Shown here: positions 1 to 8,070 of the stretch, piece after piece
How positions within the stretch are numbered: the first letter of the stretch is position 1
How the letters are laid out: each line of letters begins with the position of its first letter
Assembly: GCA_024641085.1 (NCBI GenBank)
Contig: JAHEDT010000016.1
Span: 1-57,815 of the forward strand
Length of the DNA stretch: 57,815 bases
Source of the DNA: Geobacteraceae bacterium
GTDB lineage: Bacteria; Desulfobacterota; Desulfuromonadia; Desulfuromonadales; BM103
Direction of reading: 5' to 3'
Translations under genes and position numbers: made by a program
Notes under the pieces: generated by a model
Told to the model about the DNA's origin: nothing
What the model saw: only the letters and a program-made list of their open reading frames with translations
Databases searched by the model: none

Positions 1-1
1 A

Positions 2-364
<363 letters not shown>

Positions 365-427
365 GCAGTTGAAGGGGCCCTCACGAGCAGTTCTGTCCCT
401 TGAATAGAGAGGACAAGAGGTTAAAAA

Positions 428-463
428 CGGGGCCAGGTCAATTTTGTCGTTGACCTGGCCCCG
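428..463. repeat. 13-bp-arm palindrome, REP-like copy C
   Basis: Perfect inverted repeat: CGGGGCCAGGTCA at 428-440, a 10-nt loop, and its exact complement at 451-463. It lies between the end of the Q-rich ORF (+) and tRNA-Arg (-), so it can act as a bidirectional terminator hairpin. The GGGG-Y-CAGGTC core matches the outer arms of the palindromes at 12607-12679 and 25393-25465, which suggests one family of short repeats. The arms are shorter here and the inner part differs. Confidence 0.75.
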
Positions 464-471
464 ATAAGTTC

Positions 472-548
<77 letters not shown>

Positions 549-607
549 ACGGGGACTGCTTTATACCCCAACTGACAGGCCATTGCAACCGCAAATCATG
601 CAGCCGG

Positions 608-1414
608 TCAACCCTGTTCATCTTCTTCATAAGCCTTCCTGACCAGCAGGAAGACCACTCCCGTCAGGATGAATAGAGCAATCATGACACTACCCCAGAG
701 TTTGCGTTCGCCCAGAGTGGAATCGATCGCAGCAACCTCCATGTTGATCTTGCCCAGTTCCCCCTGAACGCTGGCGTTCTTCTGGCGGACCTCATCGACA
801 TTGACCCCGTGGAAGGTGCGGTGGAAGAGGTTCCGTTGATTGAAGAGGCGATCCTGCATCTCATCTACGGAGAAACCGAGTCGATACAAACGATCGAGGT
901 CATGCCCGACCTTATTGATCATCGTATCCGTCTCGGTCAGCGACATCCTGATCAGAGCCGCGCGTTCATAACTATGGCAACGTGAGCAGTCTTTTTCGTT
1001 GATCAAATCCAGGCTGGCGCGCTGGACAGCATGGTTGCCGTGACAGACCACGCATTGCGCCGCACCGCGATCGATTGCCTGGCCATGGGCACCGGCCTTG
1101 TATTCCTCAGCGACCCCGACGTGGCAGCGACCGCAGAAGTCAGGGACTGCAGCATACTCCGGGACTCCGATAAAGCCTCGTTCCGGACTCATCGCCATGG
1201 CATAGTCGGTGGGATCGCCACCATGACAATCGTTGCAGGAAATGCCGTTGGCGGCATGGATGCTGGTGCGCCATTGTGCAACCGGAGCACCGAGACGGCC
1301 TTCTTGTCCGCCATGGCATTCGATACACACCGTATCGGCGGCCAGGAGAGCGGCGGGCATGGTCCACCAGGCAGCAATCATCAGGATAAAAAGACAGCAG
1401 ATTGAGCGACTCAT
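608..1414 (-). CDS. pentaheme cytochrome c subunit of a bc-type quinol oxidoreductase
   Basis: Membrane-anchored multiheme cytochrome c of 268 aa, likely the electron acceptor subunit of the complex encoded just upstream. The ATG at 1414 overlaps the cytochrome b stop codon (ATGA), which implies translational coupling; a longer frame back to 1627 only reads through the cytochrome b gene. A signal peptide covers residues 1-26. Five CxxCH heme sites lie at Cys30, Cys60, Cys94, Cys121 and Cys143. A helical stretch follows, and a C-terminal membrane helix (about 239-258) ends in a charged tail. Canonical bc1 complexes carry a single-heme c1 here; multiheme versions are known from delta-proteobacterial anaerobes. 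The partner below the complex is not visible. Confidence 0.9.
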   Translation of the reverse strand: MSRSICCLFILMIAAWWTMPAALLAADTVCIECHGGQEGRLGAPVAQWRTSIHAANGISCNDCHGGDPTDYAMAMSPERGFIGVPEYAAVPDFCGRCHVGVAEEYKAGAHGQAIDRGAAQCVVCHGNHAVQRASLDLINEKDCSRCHSYERAALIRMSLTETDTMINKVGHDLDRLYRLGFSVDEMQDRLFNQRNLFHRTFHGVNVDEVRQKNASVQGELGKINMEVAAIDSTLGERKLWGSVMIALFILTGVVFLLVRKAYEEDEQG

Positions 1415-2511
1415 GAGTAGTGCCCCCAGATGGAAATGGCCACAAACAGGAGGATCCCGAGTACGTAGCAGGTTACAAACAGCGGCCGCTTGGCCGGGCG
1501 TCTTTCCGCTCCCCGGTCGATGAACGGCAGCAGGGCCAGGAAGGTCATGAAGGCTCCCTGTATACCCAGGCCGATAATCTCGCTGGGGAAAATCTTTAAC
1601 GTCTGGTAGGCCCAGAGGAAATACCACTCCGGCTTGATATGTGGTGGCGTCAAAAACGGGTCGGCTCGCTGGAAGGCGGACTCAGGGAAAAACATGCCCG
1701 GAGCGTAAAAAATAATCGCCAGCAGGAACGCGATGAAGAAACAGATCACCGCGGCGTCCTTGACAAAATAGTTCGGGAAGAACGGAATGCCATTGGGATG
1801 CTTCTCATGTTCGAAGAACGGCAGTTCCTCGGCGACGCGATAGTCGGGCCCGAAAGGTGGGTTCGAGATGCCGCGGCGCTTGACGCAGAACAGGTGGGCA
1901 CCCATGAGGCCGAGCAGCACCAGTGGCATGCCAACCACGTGCAGGGCAAAGAAGCGCCCCAGCGTCTGATTGCCGACGGTTGGCCCGCCACGCAGGAACT
2001 CGACCAGGTAGTCGCCGACCACCGGGATCGCGCCGGCAGCATCGGTGGCGACCGTGGTGGCCCAGAAAGAGAGCTGGCTCCACGGCAGCAGGTAGCCTGT
2101 CAGGCAGAGTCCCATGGTCAGGTTTAAGATGATAAACCCCGTCAACCAGGTAAATTCGCGCCGGCCCTTGTAGCTGGCCATGAACAGCACCGACAGCATG
2201 TGCATCAACAGCGCAATCATGATGACGTTGGCGCCGATCGCATGCAGCATGCGGAACAGCCAGCCGAAGGGCACATCATTCATGATGTACTGGATACTGG
2301 CAAAAGCTTTCTCGGAATCCGGCACGTAGAACATCAGCAACAGGATGCCGGTGATGATCTGCAGGGTAAACAGTGCCATGAGAACGGCACCGAGGGTGTA
2401 CCAGACATTGACATTGCGCGGCAGCAGGTAACCGCGCAACTCACTGTCATAAATATCCTTGAGCCCAAGGCGGACATCAACAAACTCGACCAGCCACTTT
2501 ACCGGTTGCAT
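1411..2511 (-). CDS. cytochrome b subunit (b6 plus subunit IV fused)
   Basis: Integral membrane diheme cytochrome b of 366 aa for quinol oxidation. Heme-ligand histidines are His90/His104 in one helix and His191/His206 in another. The 14-residue gap in the second pair is the b6-type spacing. The PEWY motif of the quinol-oxidising site is at 294-297 and belongs to the subunit IV part, so both halves are in one chain, as in bc1 cytochrome b but shorter. Extra membrane helices follow up to residue 363. The gene lies 9 nt downstream of the Rieske gene and overlaps the pentaheme cytochrome gene by 4 nt, so the three are surely one operon. The likely role is passing electrons from the menaquinol pool to periplasmic cytochromes. 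Confidence 0.93.
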   Translation of the reverse strand: MQPVKWLVEFVDVRLGLKDIYDSELRGYLLPRNVNVWYTLGAVLMALFTLQIITGILLLMFYVPDSEKAFASIQYIMNDVPFGWLFRMLHAIGANVIMIALLMHMLSVLFMASYKGRREFTWLTGFIILNLTMGLCLTGYLLPWSQLSFWATTVATDAAGAIPVVGDYLVEFLRGGPTVGNQTLGRFFALHVVGMPLVLLGLMGAHLFCVKRRGISNPPFGPDYRVAEELPFFEHEKHPNGIPFFPNYFVKDAAVICFFIAFLLAIIFYAPGMFFPESAFQRADPFLTPPHIKPEWYFLWAYQTLKIFPSEIIGLGIQGAFMTFLALLPFIDRGAERRPAKRPLFVTCYVLGILLFVAISIWGHYS

Positions 2512-2520
2512 AACAGCCTC

Positions 2521-2952
2521 CTATCCGATTTTGAGCTGGTCGCCGTCAAGCACGACAGCAAGGGGCTCGAGGGGTTTAGGCGGCGGGCCGCCGAGGACCT
2601 GGCCTTCGGCAGAGAAACGGCCACCGTGACAGGGGCATTGGAACTCACCGGCCTGCTCCTTCCAGGCGACGACACAACCAAGGTGAGTACAGACCGCCGA
2701 AAGCGCGATGAACTTGCCTGGATCTGGCTGCAGCGCAACCGCAGGCTTGCCGCGATACTCGAAGAAGTGAGCCTTGCCTGAAACCACCTCGCTGCGGGGA
2801 ATGGCGACCTGTTCGCCGCCTCCACGAGCTGCAACGGGAGAGAGGAACCGAAAAACCGGCCAGGCCGATGCCGCCGCGAGCAGAGCACCGAGACCGCCGA
2901 TCATGGTAAAGAGAAATTTACGTCGCTGTGGTGGTGGGACTTGAGTCGTCAT
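2521..2952 (-). CDS. Rieske [2Fe-2S] iron-sulfur protein
   Basis: Rieske subunit of 143 aa, first gene of the quinol oxidoreductase operon. I chose the ATG at 2952 because AAGGAG lies just upstream and because the protein then opens with a Pro-rich head, twin arginines (Arg10-Arg11) and a hydrophobic anchor (about 14-38), the usual Tat-dependent Rieske arrangement. The cluster-binding boxes are intact: CTHLGC with Cys88 and His90 and the disulfide Cys93, and CPCHGG with Cys106, Cys108 and His109. The Pro-rich loop GGPPPKPL follows. The globular domain faces the periplasm and moves electrons from quinol to cytochrome c. Confidence 0.93.
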   Translation of the reverse strand: MTTQVPPPQRRKFLFTMIGGLGALLAAASAWPVFRFLSPVAARGGGEQVAIPRSEVVSGKAHFFEYRGKPAVALQPDPGKFIALSAVCTHLGCVVAWKEQAGEFQCPCHGGRFSAEGQVLGGPPPKPLEPLAVVLDGDQLKIG

Positions 2953-3078
2953 GCAAGCTCCTTGACAAATAACAGGGGGAAAGCACCCGGGCAAAGGATC
3001 AGCACAAAAAGCCGGGTCCATTATAAATCATCAATGATCTGTTTCAACCAAAGAAAACATATTTGCCGGCGCCGGCGG

Positions 3079-3768
3079 TCACTGGTCAGTAATGGTTGCG
3101 TAAACAGGGATGCGCAGCTCATTTTTCGGCACGCCGTCCACCGGGATCAGGACATAACCGCTGAAGCGGGACTGACCGGGCTTGGGGGTCAACTGCAACT
3201 CGAGCGACACTTGATCGCCACTGGCAAAGCTGACCTTCGGCATCTTCACCAGCAGCTCGGCCGCTGTGGAACGCGGCTTACCAAGGGTCAACGGTTTTTC
3301 TCCCCGGTTGTGCAGCATGACCGTGGCCATGACCGGCAGCTGAGCTTTTACCTGGCCGAAATTGACCTGGTTGGGTTCCACGCCAACGATTTCGAGAACT
3401 TTGCCCTGAAGTTGCAGCTGCATAACGGGGCGGACCGGGTCATTGCTGTAGAGATAGATTGTTTTAGAAACGGCGCCACGAAAACGCGAGCTGTCAAAGT
3501 TCGCCTGCAGCTCCCCTTTCCCGCCTGGCGGCAGGTTCTTGTCCGAGACCAAGACCGCGGTACAACCACAGGAGCTGCGGACCCGGTCGATCAGCAAGGC
3601 TTCATCACCCTGGTTGGTGAACTCGTAAACATGGAGGACTTTGTCTCCCTGGAAAACTTCGCCGAAATCAAACATTGCTTCAGGAACCTGCAGTTCCGGG
3701 GCGGCGAAAGCAAGGGATCCGGACAGGCTGTACAGAAGGATCGAAACAAGACAGACAATGACGCGCAT
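3079..3768 (-). CDS. DUF1573 domain protein, exported
   Basis: Predicted periplasmic or surface protein of 229 aa. The start at 3768 has GGAG 6-7 nt upstream and yields a clean signal peptide (residues 1-22, ending AFA-A). The body is two immunoglobulin-like beta domains. The first has the DUF1573 hallmark: an FDFGEV segment, then FTNQGDEALLI and SSCGCT with a paired cysteine. The second begins near VEPNQVNFG. The role of this family is not established. It sits about 125 nt upstream of the Rieske gene on the same strand, so cotranscription with the respiratory operon is possible. Confidence 0.8.
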   Translation of the reverse strand: MRVIVCLVSILLYSLSGSLAFAAPELQVPEAMFDFGEVFQGDKVLHVYEFTNQGDEALLIDRVRSSCGCTAVLVSDKNLPPGGKGELQANFDSSRFRGAVSKTIYLYSNDPVRPVMQLQLQGKVLEIVGVEPNQVNFGQVKAQLPVMATVMLHNRGEKPLTLGKPRSTAAELLVKMPKVSFASGDQVSLELQLTPKPGQSRFSGYVLIPVDGVPKNELRIPVYATITDQ

Positions 3769-3911
3769 CGGGGATCTCCTGATGTAATGCTGACTCCGTT
3801 GGCTCACCAAGATTCCGGACGGTGTTGAACCGTGCAAACCAACCGGCAATGCGATAGATTATAGCACATGATTTCACGGTTCTGTTGATGGAACTTGATG
3901 CCGCGAAAAAA

Positions 3912-3940
3912 TTGACATAAAACACCAGCTTTGCTATAGA
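3912..3940 (+). promoter_or_regulatory. sigma70-type promoter for hpt, very close to the start codon
   Basis: TTGACA at 3912-3917 (perfect -35), a 17-nt spacer, and TATAGA at 3935-3940 (-10). Transcription should start near 3946-3949, only a few bases before the ATG at 3952, so the message would have almost no leader. Confidence 0.7.
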
Positions 3941-3951
3941 ATAGCCGCACT

Positions 3952-4500
3952 ATGAGCTCCCCCAAAACCCCCAACGTAAAGCTCTCCATGATCCCCCTTT
4001 TCTCTGCGGATGCCATAGCAGAGAGGGTTAGAGAGCTCGCTTCCCAGATAGACAAAGACTATCAAGGAAGAGAGCTGTTGATGATTGCCGTCCTCAAGGG
4101 CTCCTTTCTCTTTATTGCCGACCTGGTCCGCGCCATCAAGACCCCGGTCGTGATCGATTTCGTGCGTCTCGCCAGTTATGGATCTGCAACCCAATCCTCA
4201 GGTATCATAGAAGTCCGCAAGGACCTGGAGATGTCGATCAAGGACAAGGATGTTCTGGTCGTAGAGGATATCGTCGACAGCGGCCTGACCCTTGAATCAC
4301 TGCGCAACATGTTACTGAACCGACAACCAGCCAGTTTACGCATATGTACGCTCATCGACAAACAGGCCCAGCGCGTCACTGATGTGCCGGTCGATTATAT
4401 CGGGTTCTCCATGGAGGATGGCTTCATCGTCGGCTATGGACTGGATCTCGACGAAAGATATCGCGACCTACCCGACATCCGCGTGGTTGAGGGCGTCTGA
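3952..4500 (+). CDS. hpt: hypoxanthine phosphoribosyltransferase
   Basis: Purine salvage enzyme of 182 aa that joins PRPP to hypoxanthine or guanine, cytoplasmic. The PRPP-binding loop VLVVEDIVDSGLT is at 101-113, the LKG loop at 48-50, the flexible catalytic loop ASYGS at 74-78, and the purine-binding segment FIVGYGLDLDERYRDLP near 158-174. The ATG at 3952 lacks a Shine-Dalgarno sequence and sits a few bases after the predicted transcription start. Met13 (3988) would give 170 aa, also a normal family length, but has no Shine-Dalgarno either. The next gene begins 23 nt downstream and may be cotranscribed. Confidence 0.93.
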   Translation: MSSPKTPNVKLSMIPLFSADAIAERVRELASQIDKDYQGRELLMIAVLKGSFLFIADLVRAIKTPVVIDFVRLASYGSATQSSGIIEVRKDLEMSIKDKDVLVVEDIVDSGLTLESLRNMLLNRQPASLRICTLIDKQAQRVTDVPVDYIGFSMEDGFIVGYGLDLDERYRDLPDIRVVEGV

Positions 4501-4523
4501 TTTTAAAGCGAGGGAGAAACTGA

Positions 4524-6110
4524 ATGATCATTCAGTGTGAAGCATGCCAAACCCGGTTCCGATTAGCGGTGGAGAAGGTCAAGCCCGGAGGGAGCAAGGT
4601 TCGCTGTTCCAAGTGCAAAGCAATCTTCACCGTGCTTCCGCCAGCGCCAGAACCTGTCGATGAAACTGTCGATTTCGGTGCTTTCAATATGGAAAGGGTC
4701 ACTGAAGACACGTCATCCGAAACCGCGTCGGGCTCAGAAGACGAACGGTTCAGAGAGCCTGCCGCCGAGGAGTCGACGACCCCGCCGCCGCAACCGGAGA
4801 GCCCTCCCGAAGCAGCCGCGCCGCAGGAAGGCGACAACCTCGAGTTTAGCGCCTTCGAAGATGAGATGGGCGACGATTCCGAACGGGACGCAGAGTTTTC
4901 CGACGACATCGCCATTGACGACACCCCTCTTTCGGCCGAAGACGCCGAGTCCGAAACTGAGTCTGCATCCGGGGATTACGAATTTTCGTTCGACGAAACA
5001 CCCCAGCCGTCCGGGGAAGAGACGGAACCGGGGGATAGTCAGGCCCGCGAATTCCCTGAGGAGGAAGCCACAGGACCGACAGAATTTTCCTTTAGCGACG
5101 AGGAAGACGCATTGGCCTTCAGCTTCGACGACCAGGAAGACGCATCAGAACCCACCGCAGCTGAAGAGTTCAGGGAAACGGGTGAATTCTCCTTCGACGC
5201 CGGGGAGCCATTCGGGGAGGATACTGCAGAGACATGGAGTGACACGACCACGGCCGCCGGTGACTCCGCATTCGATTTCGAAGAGCCCCAGTTCGACAAT
5301 GACAGCCCTTCTGAAACAGACACGACAGCCACCACCGATCAAGACGGACTGCAATTCGGTGAAATCGATTTTGCCGGCGATAGTGACGAGCCTGTGACAA
5401 CGCCGGGACTGCAAACTGGTGATGACTTTTCCAAGGCCAGTGAAGAGGTGCAGTCTGGGCAGGAGCGCCCCAGTCAGAAACCGCAAACCACTTCGCAGTC
5501 AACCCGCGGCTACGACCTCGATGAACCGATTCCGACACCAAGGCCACAGAAAAAGAAAAGCTCCCTGTCACGCATCCTGGTCCTGTTGATCCTGTTACTG
5601 GCAGTGCTGGGTGGGGCTGCCGGCTACCTGTACGTGCAGGAGGGCTCTCTCAATCTGAATACGGTTGTCCATTACCTGCCGTTTCTGAAAGACTACCTGG
5701 ATGAGGCTCCCCCCGCCTCACCAGGGGACCGCATCGGCATCAATATCAGTGGGAGTTCCTATGTGAACGGCAAGGCCGGGCAGATGCTGGTCATCCAGGG
5801 TGCCGCTGTCAACAACCACCCGAAAACCCGTTCCGCAATCACCATCAAGGGAGTTCTGCTCGATGCCCAGGGGAAGAAACTTCTTCAGCAAACCGTTTTC
5901 TGCGGCAATAAGCTTGACGAAGCGGCATTGAAGACCATGCCGTTTGCTGCCATAGAAGAGGCGATGAACAACCAGTTTGGCGATAGCCTTTCAAATATGA
6001 ATGTCGTCGCGGGGGCGTCCATCCCCTTCACCATCGTCTTCCGCAACCTGCCTGCCGGAATCGCCAATATCAATGTCGAGGTCGTCGATTCCAAGCCTGG
6101 CGCTGGTTGA
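4524..6110 (+). CDS. zinc-ribbon (MJ0042-type) / DUF3426 membrane protein
   Basis: A 528-aa protein with three parts. Residues 1-35 form an MJ0042-type zinc ribbon with CxxC pairs Cys5/Cys8 and Cys28/Cys31. Residues about 40-345 are a long acidic, low-complexity linker rich in Glu, Asp, Ser and Thr with recurring FSFD-type words. A single membrane helix lies at about 349-369 after a Lys-rich stop. The C-terminal 150 aa form a beta-rich DUF3426-like domain. The ribbon would be cytoplasmic and the last domain extracytoplasmic. Function is unknown, though this architecture is widespread in proteobacteria. A good ribosome site (GAGGGAG) precedes the ATG. Confidence 0.8.
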   Translation: MIIQCEACQTRFRLAVEKVKPGGSKVRCSKCKAIFTVLPPAPEPVDETVDFGAFNMERVTEDTSSETASGSEDERFREPAAEESTTPPPQPESPPEAAAPQEGDNLEFSAFEDEMGDDSERDAEFSDDIAIDDTPLSAEDAESETESASGDYEFSFDETPQPSGEETEPGDSQAREFPEEEATGPTEFSFSDEEDALAFSFDDQEDASEPTAAEEFRETGEFSFDAGEPFGEDTAETWSDTTTAAGDSAFDFEEPQFDNDSPSETDTTATTDQDGLQFGEIDFAGDSDEPVTTPGLQTGDDFSKASEEVQSGQERPSQKPQTTSQSTRGYDLDEPIPTPRPQKKKSSLSRILVLLILLLAVLGGAAGYLYVQEGSLNLNTVVHYLPFLKDYLDEAPPASPGDRIGINISGSSYVNGKAGQMLVIQGAAVNNHPKTRSAITIKGVLLDAQGKKLLQQTVFCGNKLDEAALKTMPFAAIEEAMNNQFGDSLSNMNVVAGASIPFTIVFRNLPAGIANINVEVVDSKPGAG

Positions 6111-6130
6111 TCGGCACCAGTGGACAAGAA

Positions 6131-6165
6131 AAGGCCGCGCCCGGGGTTCCGGGCGCGGCCTTTTT
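6131..6165. terminator. strong hairpin terminator between convergent genes
   Basis: AAGGCCGCGCCCGG at 6131-6144 pairs with its complement at 6149-6162, followed by a T run on the plus strand. It lies 20 nt after the DUF3426 gene and just downstream of the convergent ferredoxin gene, so it can serve both. Confidence 0.9.
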
Positions 6166-6190
6166 CGTTTCTGCTCTTATCCAGAGGTGC

Positions 6191-6361
6191 TTAGGGAGCT
6201 TCGATTGCGTCGACAGGGCAGCTGTCAACACAAGCACCACAGTCCGTGCAGGTTGCTGCATCGATCACGTGCTTGTCGCCTTGCTCACTAATGGCATCAA
6301 CCGGGCAAGTGTCTGCACAGGCAGCGCAATTGATACACTCGTCATTAATTGTGTGGGCCAT
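6191..6361 (-). CDS. 2[4Fe-4S] ferredoxin, 56 aa
   Basis: Small clostridial-type ferredoxin, shorter than the 60-aa cut-off used by many gene finders. The protein opens MAHTINDECINC and ends DAIEAP. Two classic cluster motifs are complete: Cys9, Cys12, Cys15 and Cys19-Pro, then Cys38, Cys41, Cys44 and Cys48-Pro. The two halves are clear internal duplicates (CPVDAI occurs in both). A strong ribosome site GAGGAGG lies about 8 nt before the ATG. It is a soluble low-potential electron carrier. No redox partner is adjacent; the long AT-rich spacer to ackA shows it is monocistronic. Confidence 0.95.
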   Translation of the reverse strand: MAHTINDECINCAACADTCPVDAISEQGDKHVIDAATCTDCGACVDSCPVDAIEAP

Positions 6362-6644
6362 GGGACTAACCTCCTCTTTAAAGAATTTTGTTTCGAGAAA
6401 CTTTGGGGAGTTTACAGCATCAATTCAACTGTGTCCAGCGCAATCAGCGTCTCGTTTACCCTGAAAAAACTTGCAATTTACCATCCCATACCTTAACCTT
6501 TCACAACCTGTTTTAGACCTGCAAATCCCCATAAAATCTACTTTAATTTAATTTGTTAGCACAATTGCATATAAACCTTGAAAAATGATTTTCTTTCTTA
6601 TTTTGGGAACATTTCAGGAAAAATGACCTCGAGAGGAAAAGCTT

Positions 6645-7910
6645 ATGGATATCCTGGCACTCAATTGCGGCAGTTCATCAGTGAAATATCAGCTCTACGA
6701 TTGGCAAAAGAAAGAGATCATCGCCAAGGGAATGGTCGAAAGGGTGACGATCGGCGACTCTTTCATCATTCATGAGGTTCCCGGCCGGGATACCTATCGT
6801 GAGGAATACGAGTGCCCCGACCACAGAGTTGCGATCCACCTGATCATCAAAATCCTGACCGACAATCAATATGGTGTCGTCAGTGACATGAGTCAGATCT
6901 CTGCCGTCGGGCATCGCGTGGTGCACGGTGGCGAGCGGTTCACCTGCTCGGTGCGAATCGACGAAGCGGTTCTGGACGCCATCAAGGACGTCCAGCACCT
7001 GGCCCCTTTGCACAATCCGCCGAACATATCGGGAATCGAGGCAGCCCAGTCGGTGCTCCCCGACGTCCCGCACATTGCCATTTTTGACACGGCCTTTCAC
7101 CAAACCATGCCGGAGCACGCCTACATCTACCCGCTCCCATACGACTGGTACGAGAAGTACGGGGTCCGCCGCTACGGCTTCCACGGCACCAGCCATCTCT
7201 ATGTATCCAAGCGTGCAGCAGTCCTACTCGGCAAGGCCCCGAAAGAATGCAACATCATTACCATGCATATCGGCAACGGCGTATCGCACGCGGCCATCAA
7301 GAACGGCATCTCGGTCGACACGTCCATGGGGCTGACCCCTCTTGAAGGTGCGGTGATGGGGACCAGGTGTGGTGATATCGACCCCGCCATCCCAGCCTTT
7401 ATCATGCAAAAAGAAGGACTCTCGCCCAAGGAGATTGACGGTGTATTGAATAAGAAAGCGGGCATCCTGGGGATCACCGGCCAGTTCACCGATCGCCGGG
7501 ACGTCATAGAGGGCGCCGAAGAGGGTGATGCGCGTTGCCGCCTGGCTCTCGATGTCGAGGCCTACCGCCTCAAGAAGTACATAGGCTCTTATGCTGCGGC
7601 GACGGGCGGCATCGATGCCGTGGTGTTCACGGCCGGCGTCGGTGAGATGGGCTGGCTGATTCGCGAGAAGGCCCTCGAAGGGCTGGAGTTCATGGGCATC
7701 ATTCTCGACAAGGAAAAGAACCGCAACACCATGACCCGCAAAGCGGAGACCGTGATCACGACCCCCGACTCGCCGGTCAAGGTGTTCGTGATCCCGACTG
7801 ACGAGGAACTGGTGTTCACCGAGGACGTGGTGGCCATTCTCGAGGGGACTTACACCGACCACATGAATTTCAAGTACAGCTTTGCTAGCGACGAGTTTCA
7901 GCGTAGCTAA
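6645..7910 (+). CDS. ackA: acetate kinase
   Basis: Interconverts acetate plus ATP and acetyl phosphate plus ADP; 421 aa, slightly longer than the usual 400. The N-terminal phosphate-binding motif NCGSSSVKYQL is at 7-17. Other visible family motifs are HRVVHGGERF, FDTAFHQTMP with the catalytic Asp, RRYGFHGTSH and HIGNGVS. GAGAGG precedes the ATG. The 283-bp spacer upstream is AT-rich and must hold the promoter, but I cannot place it with confidence. Together with pta (10430-11431, opposite strand) it completes acetate activation or acetate formation. Unusually, the two genes are not in tandem. Confidence 0.97.
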   Translation: MDILALNCGSSSVKYQLYDWQKKEIIAKGMVERVTIGDSFIIHEVPGRDTYREEYECPDHRVAIHLIIKILTDNQYGVVSDMSQISAVGHRVVHGGERFTCSVRIDEAVLDAIKDVQHLAPLHNPPNISGIEAAQSVLPDVPHIAIFDTAFHQTMPEHAYIYPLPYDWYEKYGVRRYGFHGTSHLYVSKRAAVLLGKAPKECNIITMHIGNGVSHAAIKNGISVDTSMGLTPLEGAVMGTRCGDIDPAIPAFIMQKEGLSPKEIDGVLNKKAGILGITGQFTDRRDVIEGAEEGDARCRLALDVEAYRLKKYIGSYAAATGGIDAVVFTAGVGEMGWLIREKALEGLEFMGIILDKEKNRNTMTRKAETVITTPDSPVKVFVIPTDEELVFTEDVVAILEGTYTDHMNFKYSFASDEFQRS

Positions 7911-7966
7911 CCTTGCGCGAGGGTGTTTTCAAAGCATTATCGGCGCCCAATAGCCGTCAACATAAC

Positions 7967-7996
7967 AGCAAAGGCCGGGCAAGCCCGGCCTTTGCT
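7967..7996. terminator. hairpin terminator between ackA and the coiled-coil gene
   Basis: AGCAAAGGCCGGG and its complement CCCGGCCTTTGCT form a 13-bp stem with a 4-nt loop. It lies between convergent genes. There is no long T run on either side, so efficiency is uncertain. Confidence 0.7.
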
Positions 7997-8070
7997 GTGA
8001 CCACACGAGTTGTTTCCCGGCCACGCCTGCCCTGATTGAGTTTCGCTCGCAACCAGCCTGAATTAAGAAA

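Noticed and set aside
1415-1627. N-terminal extension of the pentaheme cytochrome gene
   Set aside because: It lies inside cytochrome b in another frame and would bury the signal peptide; the ATG at 1414 overlaps the cytochrome b stop in the usual coupled way.
4660-5397. 245-aa plus-strand ORF within the DUF3426 gene
   Set aside because: It is a frame-shifted shadow of the acidic linker, rich in Pro, Arg, Ser and Thr, with no ribosome site.
6656-6669. Sigma54-like TGGCAC...TTGC word near the ackA start
   Set aside because: The GG-to-GC spacing is 9 instead of 10 and the word lies inside the ackA coding sequence.
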